From JAAYYY01 sp964579295 (GTDB taxonomy: Bacteria; Chloroflexota; Anaerolineae; Promineifilales; Promineifilaceae): a stretch of 64,000 nt of DNA. Where the stretch lies: the NCBI GenBank assembly GCA_964579295.1, contig CAZOGK010000003.1, forward strand, positions 153,865 to 217,864, given 5' to 3'. This document shows, one piece after another, positions 7,485 through 15,553 of this stretch; position 1 is the stretch's first letter; every line of letters starts with the position of its first letter. The notes under the pieces are model-generated. The model saw only the letters and a list, made by a program, of their open reading frames with translations, ran no database searches and was not told where the DNA came from. A program made the translations under genes and the position numbers.

Positions 7485-9362
7485 CTAATCGCCGGGAACC
7501 AGCGCCTCCGTATCCGGCTCGACAGAAGACAGCTCCTCGTCGTTCATCAGCGCTTCAAACTCAAGGCGGTCGAGCGTTTCCGCTTCCATCAGGCGGTTGA
7601 CCAACCGCACCAGCCGGTCATAGTTGGTGCGGATAATCTCCCGCGCGCGCTCGTAGTTGCGGTCGAGGATGACCCGTACTTCACGGTCGATCAGCTTGGC
7701 GGCTTCCTCGCTGTAGTCGCGGCCAGTAGAAAGCTCGCGTCCGAGAAAGACGTTGCCGGTATCGTCGCCGTAGGTGCGCAGGCCGAGGGCGTCGCTCATG
7801 CCATACTTGGTAACCATCGAGCGCGCCATGTCGGTCGCCTGCTTGAGGTCGTTAGAGGCGCCGGTCGTGACGCGGCCGAAGAAGATCTCTTCCGCAGCGC
7901 GCCCGCCAAGGGCCATGGCGATGCGGTCTTCAAAGTGGCCCGTGTGGTAGGCCATCCGATCCTCGGGCAGGGGCATGACGTAGCCGCCGGCGCCGCCGCG
8001 CGGGATGATGGTTATCTTCTGCACGGGGTCGGTGTTCACCAGGTAATGGCTGACCACCGCGTGCCCAGCTTCGTGATAGGCGGTGATCTCCTTGTCTTCC
8101 TCGTTGATCACCCGGCTCTTGCGCTCGGGGCCCATGACGACGCGGTCGAATGCTTCCTGCATCTCCAGCCGTGAGATGACCGTCTTGTTGCGGCGCGCTG
8201 CGTAAATGGCCGCCTCGTTGATCAGGTTTTCCAGATCGGCGCCGGAGAAGCCAGCGGTGAGGCGCGCCGTCTCGGCCAGGTCTACCTCGGCCGCCAGCGG
8301 CTTACCGCGCGCGTGGATGCGCAGGATCTCCTCACGGCCCTTAATGTCCGGCAGGTCGACAATCACTTTGCGGTCGAAGCGGCCGGGACGCAGCAGCGCC
8401 GGGTCCAGCACATCCGCGCGGTTGGTGGCGGCGATGACGATGACGTTGGTTTCGTTGGAGAAACCGTCCATCTCTACGAGGATCTGGTTGAGCGTCTGCT
8501 CGCGTTCGTCGTGACCGCCGCCCAGTCCGGCGCCGCGCTGGCGCCCGACGGCGTCAATTTCGTCCACAAAAACAATGGACGGTGCGTGTTCTTTGGCCTT
8601 ATTAAACAGGTCGCGCACGCGGCTGGCGCCTACGCCGACGAACATCTCCACGAATTCCGAGCCAGAAATGTGGAAGAAGGGCACGCCGGCCTCGCCGGCA
8701 ATAGCGCGCGCCAGCAGCGTCTTGCCGGTGCCGGGCGGGCCCACCATCAGGACGCCTTTCGGGATGCGCGCGCCCACCTGCACGAACTTCTCCGGCTCGC
8801 GCAGGAACTGCACCACTTCCTGCACCTCTTCTTTGGCCTCCTCCACGCCGGCCACATCGTCGAAGGTCACCGTTGGCCGGTCGCCTTCGTTGATATTGCG
8901 CGCTCGGCTGCGGCCAAAGCCGAAGATGCTGTTTCCCCCGCCCTGCATCTGGCGAAAGCTCCGGCTGAAAATCCAGAGCAGGAAGAGGATGGGGATCAGC
9001 GTGATACCGATGCTAATCAGTGCATTCCAGCTTGACTGGTCATTGGGCTCAAAGGTAAAGCTCTGCCGCTGCTCCAGGGGCACTTCATATGATTCCAGGG
9101 TTTCCATGAAGCCGACGCCGGCTTCTTTGGTCGAGCTGTATTCGCGGCCATCGTCTAACGTGACTTCAAGCCGGTCCCCTTTGACGACGACGGTGTCGAC
9201 CAGCCCCTGCTCGACGTAGCGAACGACCTGGTTCAGTGATATTTCTTCTGGCGCATTGACCCGTCTGCTAAGGAAGAGCTGCAGGCCGAGAATGATGGCG
9301 AGAATCGCCAGGATCCAGGCCCAGGCAGGAACGGCAGGACGGGGATTTGGTCTTTCATCCAT
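7485..9362 (-). CDS. ftsH: ATP-dependent zinc metalloprotease FtsH
   Basis: This 625-residue membrane protease degrades unstable membrane and cytosolic proteins. It has two membrane segments (about 13-31 and 117-133) around a short external domain. The AAA+ module shows Walker A GPPGTGKT (208-215), Walker B VFVDEID (264-270) and the second region of homology NRADVLDPALLRPGRFD. The M41 protease domain shows the zinc motif HEAGH (430-434). The ATG at 9362 is chosen because an AAAGGAAA ribosome-binding site precedes it; the frame is open 22 codons further. A candidate promoter lies about 200 bases upstream and a strong terminator follows. Confidence 0.97.
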   Translation of the reverse strand: MDERPNPRPAVPAWAWILAILAIILGLQLFLSRRVNAPEEISLNQVVRYVEQGLVDTVVVKGDRLEVTLDDGREYSSTKEAGVGFMETLESYEVPLEQRQSFTFEPNDQSSWNALISIGITLIPILFLLWIFSRSFRQMQGGGNSIFGFGRSRARNINEGDRPTVTFDDVAGVEEAKEEVQEVVQFLREPEKFVQVGARIPKGVLMVGPPGTGKTLLARAIAGEAGVPFFHISGSEFVEMFVGVGASRVRDLFNKAKEHAPSIVFVDEIDAVGRQRGAGLGGGHDEREQTLNQILVEMDGFSNETNVIVIAATNRADVLDPALLRPGRFDRKVIVDLPDIKGREEILRIHARGKPLAAEVDLAETARLTAGFSGADLENLINEAAIYAARRNKTVISRLEMQEAFDRVVMGPERKSRVINEEDKEITAYHEAGHAVVSHYLVNTDPVQKITIIPRGGAGGYVMPLPEDRMAYHTGHFEDRIAMALGGRAAEEIFFGRVTTGASNDLKQATDMARSMVTKYGMSDALGLRTYGDDTGNVFLGRELSTGRDYSEEAAKLIDREVRVILDRNYERAREIIRTNYDRLVRLVNRLMEAETLDRLEFEALMNDEELSSVEPDTEALVPGD

Positions 9363-9567
9363 GGTGTGTTTCCTTTCGCGCTCTCGGACACGACTCCGGT
9401 CGTGCCGGCCCCCGCATGGCAACTGCACGCGCGCAGCCGGGGAGGGGCCAACCCTGGCTGCCCACCAATCTTACCTCTGGACTGTTGGATAATTGTAAGT
9501 AAAGCGTGAATAGCTCATGACACTGGCGCCAGGAAGCTGCCGCCCGCGACGAACGCGCGGGCCAAAT

Positions 9568-9597
9568 GTTATAGCGCTCCTCTCTGCCGGCCCTCAA
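9568..9597 (-). promoter_or_regulatory. Candidate ftsH promoter
   Basis: On the minus strand TTGAGG (9592-9597) and TATAAC (9568-9573) are spaced by 18 bases. This would give a leader of about 200 bases before ftsH. A second possible -10, TACAAT, is at 9492-9497. The 279-base gap between lipA and ftsH holds no gene. Confidence 0.45.
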
Positions 9598-9641
9598 TAA
9601 GTGTGTACCCACGCCAGGTCTGGGCGCATGCCGGATGGCAG

Positions 9642-10583
9642 CTATCCGCGATAAATGGAGGACAGGGCGCGAACCTGCTGTTCGGCCCGGTAGCTGCTAC
9701 GCACCAGCGGGCCGCTTTCGACCCAGCGGAAACCAAGCTCAAGGCCGATGTTCTTCAGAGCATCGAACTCGTCCGGCGGATAGTAACGCTCGATAGGCAG
9801 ATGCTTCTGGCTCGGCTGCAGATACTGGCCGATGGTCAGAATATCCACCTTGAGCGCCGCCAGGTCGCGCATGACTTCGACCACCTCGTCGAATGTCTCG
9901 CCCAGACCCAGCATGATACCGCTCTTAGTCAAGACCTCCGGTTCCATCCGCTTGGCATTGCCAAGCGTAGCCATCGCCCATTCGTAGTGGTCCTGGGGCT
10001 GGACCTTGCGGAAGAGACGTGGCACCGTCTCTACATTGTGATTCAGGATCTCTGGCCGCGCATCCATGACGATCTTCAACGCCTCTTCACTCCCCTTAAA
10101 GTCGGGAATCAGAACTTCGATGGAGCAGCCGGGCTGCACCTCGCGGATACGCTGGATAAGGAGCGCAAAGATAGGCGCGCCGCCGTCCTTGCGCTCATCA
10201 CGGTTCACCGATGTAATGACGACGTGCTGCAGATTCATCTGCCTCACAGCTTGTGCCACGCGCTCGGGTTCTTCCCAGTCCAGTGGGCCGGGACGACCCG
10301 TCTTGATGTCGCAAAAGCCGCAGCTGCGCGTGCAGGTATCTCCCATAATGAGGAAGGTGGCCGTACCCGAGCCCCAGCACTCGCCAATATTGGGGCACAT
10401 CGCCTCCTCGCAGACGGTATGGAGCTGCTTGCTGCGCATCAGGTCTTTGAGGAACTCGTAATTCCGGCCCTTCGGCACACGGACCTTGATCCACTCAGGG
10501 CGGCGGCGCGGGCGCTGGCTGCCGCCGGCGGCGGCCTCTTCACGCTCTGTGACTTCAATCGAATTCAGATCAATAGTCGCCAT
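9642..10583 (-). CDS. lipA: Lipoyl synthase
   Basis: This 313-residue radical SAM enzyme inserts two sulfurs into protein-bound octanoyl groups, giving lipoate. It has both iron-sulfur motifs: the auxiliary-cluster cysteines in CEEAMCPNIGEC (about 58-69) and the radical SAM CTRSCGFC (about 84-91). The conserved C-terminal RSSYRAEQ carries the serine that binds the auxiliary cluster. It lies downstream of lipB on the same strand, so the pair makes lipoate from octanoyl-ACP. The 83-base gap between them contains a GC-rich hairpin that could reduce lipA expression relative to lipB. Confidence 0.97.
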   Translation of the reverse strand: MATIDLNSIEVTEREEAAAGGSQRPRRRPEWIKVRVPKGRNYEFLKDLMRSKQLHTVCEEAMCPNIGECWGSGTATFLIMGDTCTRSCGFCDIKTGRPGPLDWEEPERVAQAVRQMNLQHVVITSVNRDERKDGGAPIFALLIQRIREVQPGCSIEVLIPDFKGSEEALKIVMDARPEILNHNVETVPRLFRKVQPQDHYEWAMATLGNAKRMEPEVLTKSGIMLGLGETFDEVVEVMRDLAALKVDILTIGQYLQPSQKHLPIERYYPPDEFDALKNIGLELGFRWVESGPLVRSSYRAEQQVRALSSIYRG

Positions 10584-10632
10584 CGAACCACCATAGGAAT
10601 TCTGCCAACCTGGCAGCTATTTTCGATAAATC

Positions 10633-10661
10633 CGGGCGCGCTGACTTCTCGCGCGCCCGGC
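10633..10661 (-). terminator. GC-rich hairpin between lipB and lipA
   Basis: CCGGGCGCGC (10633-10642) and GCGCGCCCGG (10652-10661) form a perfect 10-bp stem with a 9-base loop. On the minus strand it is followed by GATTTATCG, a weak T-rich run. It may be an attenuating terminator or an mRNA-stabilising hairpin. A second small hairpin (CTGCCA/TGGCAG, 10602-10616) lies nearer lipA. Confidence 0.5.
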
Positions 10662-10666
10662 CATCC

Positions 10667-11389
10667 TCAACTGACATTGTACGTCTTATGAGGGGTAGAG
10701 ACAACCACCGGCGTCACGTCGAAGCGGCGGCAGAAGGCGTCTAGCAGCGGATTCACCAGCTCGGCCACGCTAACGTCGCTGCCTTCGCTCTGAGCAAGAC
10801 TGGTGACGTCGTGGTCGGCGATGCCACAAGGAATAATGCCCGCAAAGTGCGCCATGTTGGGGGCCACGTTGAGGGCAAAGCCGTGGCTGCTGACGCCGCG
10901 GCTGCTCACCTTCACGCCGATGGCCGCTATCTTGGCCGGGCCGCTCTCGCCTTCGACCCAGACCCCGGTAAAACCCGGGTAACGGAACGCCGTTAGCCCG
11001 CGCGCGGCTAACGTCTGAATCAGCACCTCTTCAAGGTCGCGCAGATATTGGTGGAGGTCGGGAAAACGCCGCCCCTGGGCCGCGGCGCGTCGTCTGAGGT
11101 TCAGGATCGGATAGCCCACGAGCTGGCCGGGGCCGTGGTAGGTGATGTCGCCGCCGCGATCAACGTAGTGCAGATCAATTCCTTCACGGATGCGCGCCGC
11201 TTCGTCCAGGAGCAGGTTTTCGACGCGCCCGCTCCGCCCCAGTGTATAGACCGGCGTATGCTCCAGGAGCAGGAGCTGCTCGGCGATACGGCCGGCAGCG
11301 ACGTCGGCGACCAGAGCTTCCTGTTGCGCCCAGGCCTCCAGGTAGGTTATTTGTCCCAGCCAGCTAATCTCAACCGCCTGGTCTGCCAC
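10667..11389 (-). CDS. lipB: Octanoyltransferase
   Basis: This 240-residue enzyme moves octanoate from octanoyl-ACP to lipoyl domains. The signature RGGDITYHGPGQLVGYP is near residues 78-94, and the catalytic lysine lies in PAKIAAIGVKVSSRGVSSHG. The catalytic cysteine is in IIPCGI. It starts with GTG at 11389, with a good AAGGAGA ribosome-binding site 5 bases upstream. It is followed by lipA on the same strand. Its 5' region is shared with the divergent amidase gene. Confidence 0.96.
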   Translation of the reverse strand: MADQAVEISWLGQITYLEAWAQQEALVADVAAGRIAEQLLLLEHTPVYTLGRSGRVENLLLDEAARIREGIDLHYVDRGGDITYHGPGQLVGYPILNLRRRAAAQGRRFPDLHQYLRDLEEVLIQTLAARGLTAFRYPGFTGVWVEGESGPAKIAAIGVKVSSRGVSSHGFALNVAPNMAHFAGIIPCGIADHDVTSLAQSEGSDVSVAELVNPLLDAFCRRFDVTPVVVSTPHKTYNVS

Positions 11390-11417
11390 GTTTCTCCTTT
11401 GCGCGCGCCGTTATCAC

Positions 11418-11446
11418 TTGACGTGCGTACCTCTTAATAGCATAAT
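11418..11446 (+). promoter_or_regulatory. Sigma70-type promoter of the amidase gene
   Basis: TTGACG (11418-11423) and CATAAT (11441-11446) are spaced by exactly 17 bases. Transcription should begin near 11453. This excludes an in-frame GTG at 11447 and supports the ATG at 11504 as the amidase start. Confidence 0.75.
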
Positions 11447-11503
11447 GTGCCCATAGCGTCATCTAAACATAACAAAGCGACGGGGCACTTTCTGGATTTC
11501 TTC

Positions 11504-12289
11504 ATGCAAGCTGATCGCAATCAGTCGAGCTGGCAGGCCCAACCATTCCTTCTCTATCTGCTGCGGCGCAATCTGGGCCTGCTGCTCTACCTTGTCGTCG
11601 CCACCGCCGGGATGCTGGGCGTTTACTCGTTTTTCCAGCCTGAGAGCGGCGCCACAGCTGCAGCCGTAGCGGCCGCTGGCGAGGAAGCATCGCTCTCGGC
11701 GACGATCTTCAAGAAGGTGCCGGCCCGGCCCGTTACGCAGCGCTTCGCGCAGACGCCCGGACCGCTTCACATTGCCCTGATTGCCGGGCACATGGAGCAT
11801 GATTCCGGCGCGGTGTGTGAAGACGGACTCACCGAAGCGGCCATCAACCTGGATATTGCCGAGAGGGTCCATGCCCTGCTGGCGGCAGCGAACGTCCGCA
11901 GCGAAGTCTTCGCGGAGTTCGACCCGCGCCTGACCGGCTACAGCGGCACGGCGCTCGTCTCATTGCATGCCGACTCGTGCAATTACTTTAACGACCAGGC
12001 TACCGGCTTCAAGCTGTCGGGCTCATCTTTTACCGACTCGACGCAGCTTTCTACGTGCGTCGAAGCCGCCTATGCCGAAGCAACCGGCCTGCCATACCAT
12101 CCGAACACCATCACGATGGACATGCGCGATTATCACGCTTTTCGCCTGATAGCACAGGGGGTGCCGGCAGTAATTCTGGAAACCGGCTTCATGAACCTGG
12201 ACCGCGAAATCCTCACGACCGGCGCCGATCTCCCGGCCGCTGGCATTGCCCGCGGCATCCTTTGTTTCATCGAGGGAAGGAGCGGGTAG
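11504..12289 (+). CDS. N-acetylmuramoyl-L-alanine amidase (Amidase_3), membrane-anchored
   Basis: From ATG 11504 this is a 261-residue protein with one membrane segment (about 23-43) and an external Amidase_3 domain. The zinc enzyme cleaves the bond between muramic acid and the stem peptide. Zinc and catalytic marks are IALIAGHMEHDSGAVCED (first His), TEAAINLDIAERV (Glu), SLHADSC (second His) and ILETGFMNLDRE (catalytic Glu). In this family the first motif is usually 'DPGHGG'; here it is IAGHMEHDSG. The next gene, an L,D-transpeptidase, begins 5 bases after the stop, so both act on the cell wall from one mRNA. Confidence 0.87.
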   Translation: MQADRNQSSWQAQPFLLYLLRRNLGLLLYLVVATAGMLGVYSFFQPESGATAAAVAAAGEEASLSATIFKKVPARPVTQRFAQTPGPLHIALIAGHMEHDSGAVCEDGLTEAAINLDIAERVHALLAAANVRSEVFAEFDPRLTGYSGTALVSLHADSCNYFNDQATGFKLSGSSFTDSTQLSTCVEAAYAEATGLPYHPNTITMDMRDYHAFRLIAQGVPAVILETGFMNLDREILTTGADLPAAGIARGILCFIEGRSG

Positions 12290-12294
12290 GCGAG

Positions 12295-13449
12295 ATGGAA
12301 GAAAGGCCGGCGCTCCTTCAGGCTGCACGGGAAGCCATTCGTCGCGGCGAGCGCCGGCAAGCGCGCGTCTATCTGGCCCAGGCGGCGCGAGAGAACCCGC
12401 GGGATTTTCGCGTCTGGCTCCTGCTGAGCGCGGTAGCCGGCTCGCCCAGCGCCAGCCTGGACTACATTGCTCGCGCCGAGCGGCTGCAGCCAGGCCACCC
12501 CACTATCGCCACCGCTCGTGCCTGGGCGGAGCGCCAGCTAGCGGCCACGCAGCCGCCGGCGCCCGCCGCAAGCGCGCCGGCAGCTCCCACGGCGCCTATC
12601 CCGCGGTCAGCTCTGGCGCCGGCCGCCCAGCCGGTAGCGCGGCGCGGTCGAGCCATGTGGCGCGCCATCGCCGCGGCGGCCCTACTGCTGCTGACCATCG
12701 TTGCCGCAGCGTGGGCCTGGGACCGGCTGCCGCAGCGTGAAGGGGCGGCGCCGGCCGTCGCTCAGATCCCATCCGCCGCCGCGCCGGCGACCAGCGCCAG
12801 CACGGCTGCCGTCGCTACCGTGGCGCGAGGCGGCTTTCAGCCCGCTGGCGCAGCCCAGCCCGACAGCGCGGCGCAGCCCGGCGTACTCCCCCAGGAAACG
12901 CCCACGCCGCTAGCCGGGCTGGTACACAAGAAAGTGAGCCAGGCCGGAGGAACACCGCCCCCAACGTGGACCGTAACGCCTTCGCCGACGCCCCCGCCGA
13001 CGGCCACGCCTACGCCCGCTCCCACCTTCGTCAGTGAATCCACGGCGCCGCAGCCGGTACTGCGACCGCTCGGCGTCGGGCCAGCCGAGCGCTGGATCGA
13101 CGTCAATCTGACCCAGCAGCGGCTGGTCGCCTACGAGGGTGACACGCCGGTCTTTGACACGCTCGTCTCGTCAGGAACGTGGAACCACCCCACGGTCACC
13201 GGCCAGTTCCGCGTTTGGCTGCGATTCACCGCGCAAACCATGGATGGGCGCCTCCTCGGCTACGACTATTATCTGGAAAACGTGCCTTACGTGATGTACT
13301 TCTATCAGGACTACGCCTTACACGGCACGTTCTGGCACAACAACTTCGGCACGCCGATGAGCCACGGCTGCGTGAACCTGCCCACCCCCGCCGCCGAATG
13401 GATCTTTAACTGGTCGAGCCTCGGCACCCTCGTCTACGTACACTACTAG
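12295..13449 (+). CDS. L,D-transpeptidase (YkuD domain), membrane-anchored
   Basis: This 384-residue protein has an N-terminal helical, TPR-like cytoplasmic part (about 1-85) and a Pro/Ala linker. A membrane segment follows (about 120-140), then a long Thr/Pro-rich spacer and a C-terminal YkuD domain. The catalytic motif is HGTFWHNNFGTPMSHGCVNL with the nucleophilic cysteine at about residue 359. Such enzymes form 3-3 peptidoglycan crosslinks or attach proteins to the wall. The start at 12295 is placed 5 bases after the amidase stop; the frame is open further upstream but overlaps the amidase gene. Translation is probably coupled. Confidence 0.9.
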   Translation: MEERPALLQAAREAIRRGERRQARVYLAQAARENPRDFRVWLLLSAVAGSPSASLDYIARAERLQPGHPTIATARAWAERQLAATQPPAPAASAPAAPTAPIPRSALAPAAQPVARRGRAMWRAIAAAALLLLTIVAAAWAWDRLPQREGAAPAVAQIPSAAAPATSASTAAVATVARGGFQPAGAAQPDSAAQPGVLPQETPTPLAGLVHKKVSQAGGTPPPTWTVTPSPTPPPTATPTPAPTFVSESTAPQPVLRPLGVGPAERWIDVNLTQQRLVAYEGDTPVFDTLVSSGTWNHPTVTGQFRVWLRFTAQTMDGRLLGYDYYLENVPYVMYFYQDYALHGTFWHNNFGTPMSHGCVNLPTPAAEWIFNWSSLGTLVYVHY

Positions 13450-13455
13450 CCAAAA

Positions 13456-13492
13456 GCAAATAGCCGTTAGCTAAAGGCTAACGGCTATTTGC
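13456..13492. terminator. Bidirectional terminator between convergent genes
   Basis: A perfect 16-bp stem, GCAAATAGCCGTTAGC (13456-13471) with its complement at 13477-13492, has a 5-base loop (TAAAG). It sits 6 bases after the L,D-transpeptidase stop and 23 bases from the end of the opposing aldolase gene. T-rich flanks occur on both strands (TTTT after the stem on the minus strand). The flanking bases continue as a degenerate word repeat (gccatttgctattcgctaattg). Confidence 0.85.
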
Positions 13493-13515
13493 CATTTGCT
13501 ATTCGCTAATTGTGC

Positions 13516-14928
13516 TCAGTCCGCCAGGTCGCTGGCAATCTCCAGCTCGCCCTCGTCGGCAGCCTGCTGTGGGCGGGTGCGCCGGCGGCGCGGCACGCTG
13601 GTTACGTCGTTGACAACCTGCCGCGTGTCGCGCACGTTGAGCTTCTCAAAGAGGAACTCGAACTGCTCCTGCAGCGCCTGGCCGATGCGCTCTTTGGCGC
13701 CGGCGTCGAGGTTCCACCATTGCTCTTTGAGCGCCCCAAAGGCCTTCTTGCGCGTGGAGTAGAGGAACTGCTCCTGCGTCTTTCCTTCCTTCCATTCATT
13801 CCGCAGCTCCCGGATACAGTAGTCATTCGCCAAGTGCACAACGTCTTCCGGCGCATGGTCGAAGATGATATTCTGGAAGCCCGTCGCCAGGTGTATTTCC
13901 AGGGTGCCCACGGCGGGAAAGCGGTCAAACGCTTCCGGCGGCAGGGTCGAAGCGCCATGCTGCACGGCGCCGCCAAGCCCATATTCTTCGCGCGCCACCT
14001 TGCTCAGCTCGCGCAGCGTCTCGAAATCAACGCTGACGTCGGCCAGCGTGCCGTCAGGCAAGACCACACCGCCGTGGCTGGTTCCTGTCTGCACCGAGAT
14101 CTTGGAGATGCCCTCGACGCCCTCGGCGAGGTTACGGCGGTAGCCATCCATGTAAGCGCGCAGCTCAGGCACGGTCGAGTTCTTCTCACCCACCTCGCCA
14201 ATCTCGCCGCCGAGCGAGATCGTAACGCCTTCAGGCTCAATACTGCGCACGAACTCGGTCAGTGCGGCGCTTAGCGTGTAATTGGTGCGCTGCTGCTCGT
14301 CCAACGACTCGTGCGACAGGTCCACTAGGGTCGAGGTATCAATGTCGATGTTGTAAAAGCCCGCCTCGATAGCTTCCTGCATTAGCTCGCGCACGGCGCC
14401 CACTTCTTTCTCCCGGTCGCCGGCGTACCCTTTGGCCGAGACCTGGAAGTGATCGCCCTGGATAAAGAGCGGTCCCTGGAAACCTTCGTCGATGGCCGCG
14501 GCCAGAACTGCCGAAACGTACTCGGCCGGCCGCTGCGCCGTATAACCGATCTCCGAGCGGGCAATTTCCAGTAGCAGCGCGCCCACGTCGAGCCGGCGGG
14601 CGGCGCGGAAGATGGCGCGGGCCATATAGTAGTTCATGCCGCGGATGTTAATGGCCGGAACGGTGAAGGTCGGCGCTACCTCGCCGCGACCAATCGCCAT
14701 GTACAGCTCGTGGATCGACGCCGGAAACACACCCAGCTCCTGGCCGATCTCCCACAGCAGCCATCGTGCGGTCTCGCGAGTCAGTCCATCAGAAAAGACG
14801 GCGCTAAAGGCCAGCGCCTCGCCTTTGCCACGCACCGCGTTGCGGTCGGTGACCGTTACCCGCTCGCCATCGACGTGAACGGCGCCCTGTAGAAGGGCGA
14901 ACAGTTCTTCTACATCCTTTGCAATCAT
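13516..14928 (-). CDS. Class II fructose-bisphosphate aldolase-family protein
   Basis: This 470-residue protein carries the metal and phosphate motifs of class II aldolases in order: GDHFQ (first zinc His), NIDIDTS, LGGEIGEVGEKN (Glu ligand), QTGTSHGG (His ligand) and GAVQHGAST (His ligand). These enzymes reversibly split ketose bisphosphates into dihydroxyacetone phosphate and an aldehyde. At 470 residues it is longer than typical FbaA (about 300-360), with an extra N-terminal domain of about 90 residues and an acidic/basic C-terminal tail, so the true sugar substrate may differ. ATG 14928 is preferred over an adjacent GTG at 14931 because it lies 6 bases after AAGGAG. Confidence 0.82.
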   Translation of the reverse strand: MIAKDVEELFALLQGAVHVDGERVTVTDRNAVRGKGEALAFSAVFSDGLTRETARWLLWEIGQELGVFPASIHELYMAIGRGEVAPTFTVPAINIRGMNYYMARAIFRAARRLDVGALLLEIARSEIGYTAQRPAEYVSAVLAAAIDEGFQGPLFIQGDHFQVSAKGYAGDREKEVGAVRELMQEAIEAGFYNIDIDTSTLVDLSHESLDEQQRTNYTLSAALTEFVRSIEPEGVTISLGGEIGEVGEKNSTVPELRAYMDGYRRNLAEGVEGISKISVQTGTSHGGVVLPDGTLADVSVDFETLRELSKVAREEYGLGGAVQHGASTLPPEAFDRFPAVGTLEIHLATGFQNIIFDHAPEDVVHLANDYCIRELRNEWKEGKTQEQFLYSTRKKAFGALKEQWWNLDAGAKERIGQALQEQFEFLFEKLNVRDTRQVVNDVTSVPRRRRTRPQQAADEGELEIASDLAD

Positions 14929-15025
14929 CACTCTCTCCTTATCACCAACGAGTGGACCCGTCGCTTGTGTTGTCTCGTGCTGGCTCCACCGCCATAGCGC
15001 GACTTCCCGGCAGCCGCTAGACTGT

Positions 15026-15053
15026 ATTATAATCCCTCGACACGAATTGCCAA
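15026..15053 (-). promoter_or_regulatory. Promoter of the aldolase gene
   Basis: On the minus strand TTGGCA (15048-15053) and TATAAT (15026-15031) are spaced by 16 bases, giving a leader of about 90 bases. The -10 is part of the palindrome ATTATAAT, so a TATAAT is also read on the plus strand (15028-15033), toward the HD gene. No plus-strand -35 is visible. Confidence 0.65.
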
Positions 15054-15127
15054 CGCAGGCTGAGGGTTACAAAAGGGGCGCATCCCTGCCCACACCGCTC
15101 CGCTTGCGAGCCGGCGAGAGGAGGCGT

Positions 15128-15550
15128 ATGACATTACTGGAACGCGCCATTGCCGTGGCGCTGCAAGCACATCAGGGGCAGACAGACCGTTACGGCGCGC
15201 CCTACATCCTCCATCCGCTGCACGTCATGCTGCAGATGGACGACGAAACGGAGATGATGGCCGCCGTCCTGCACGACGTGCTGGAAGACAGCGCGCTCAC
15301 GCTGGAAACGCTGCGCGACGAAGGCTTACCGGCGGAGGTGCTGGAGGCGGTGCGCCTGCTAACCCACGACGCTGAGCAGAGCAGTTATGAGGAGTACGTG
15401 CGCGGCCTGCAGAAGAACCCCATCGCGTTAAAGGTGAAGCTGGCCGACCTACGGCACAATATGGATATCCGCCGTCTGCGCCGCGTGGAAGAACGGGACG
15501 CCGCCCGCCTGGAGAAATATCGCCGCGCCTGGGAGATTTTGACGAGCTGA
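15128..15550 (+). CDS. HD-domain phosphohydrolase, small SpoT/MESH1-like
   Basis: This 140-residue protein is a stand-alone HD domain of the RelA/SpoT hydrolase type. It shows early histidines in ALQAHQGQTDRYGAPYILHP, the metal-binding HD in LHDVLEDS (about residues 43-50) and KLADLRHNMD near residue 104. It has no (p)ppGpp synthetase domain. Small homologues hydrolyse (p)ppGpp or related nucleotides; the substrate here is inferred. ATG 15128 is chosen because GAGAGGAGG lies just upstream. It is followed after 3 bases by an M20 peptidase gene, so both are probably co-transcribed. Confidence 0.82.
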   Translation: MTLLERAIAVALQAHQGQTDRYGAPYILHPLHVMLQMDDETEMMAAVLHDVLEDSALTLETLRDEGLPAEVLEAVRLLTHDAEQSSYEEYVRGLQKNPIALKVKLADLRHNMDIRRLRRVEERDAARLEKYRRAWEILTS

Positions 15551-15553
15551 ACG

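Noticed and set aside
11447..11503. GTG 11447 as the amidase start
   Set aside because: The well-spaced promoter at 11418-11446 puts the transcription start near 11453, after this codon.
15028..15033. Plus-strand TATAAT as a promoter for the HD hydrolase gene
   Set aside because: It is one half of a palindrome whose minus-strand reading has a good -35 (TTGGCA at 16 bases). No plus-strand -35 is visible, so only the aldolase promoter is called.
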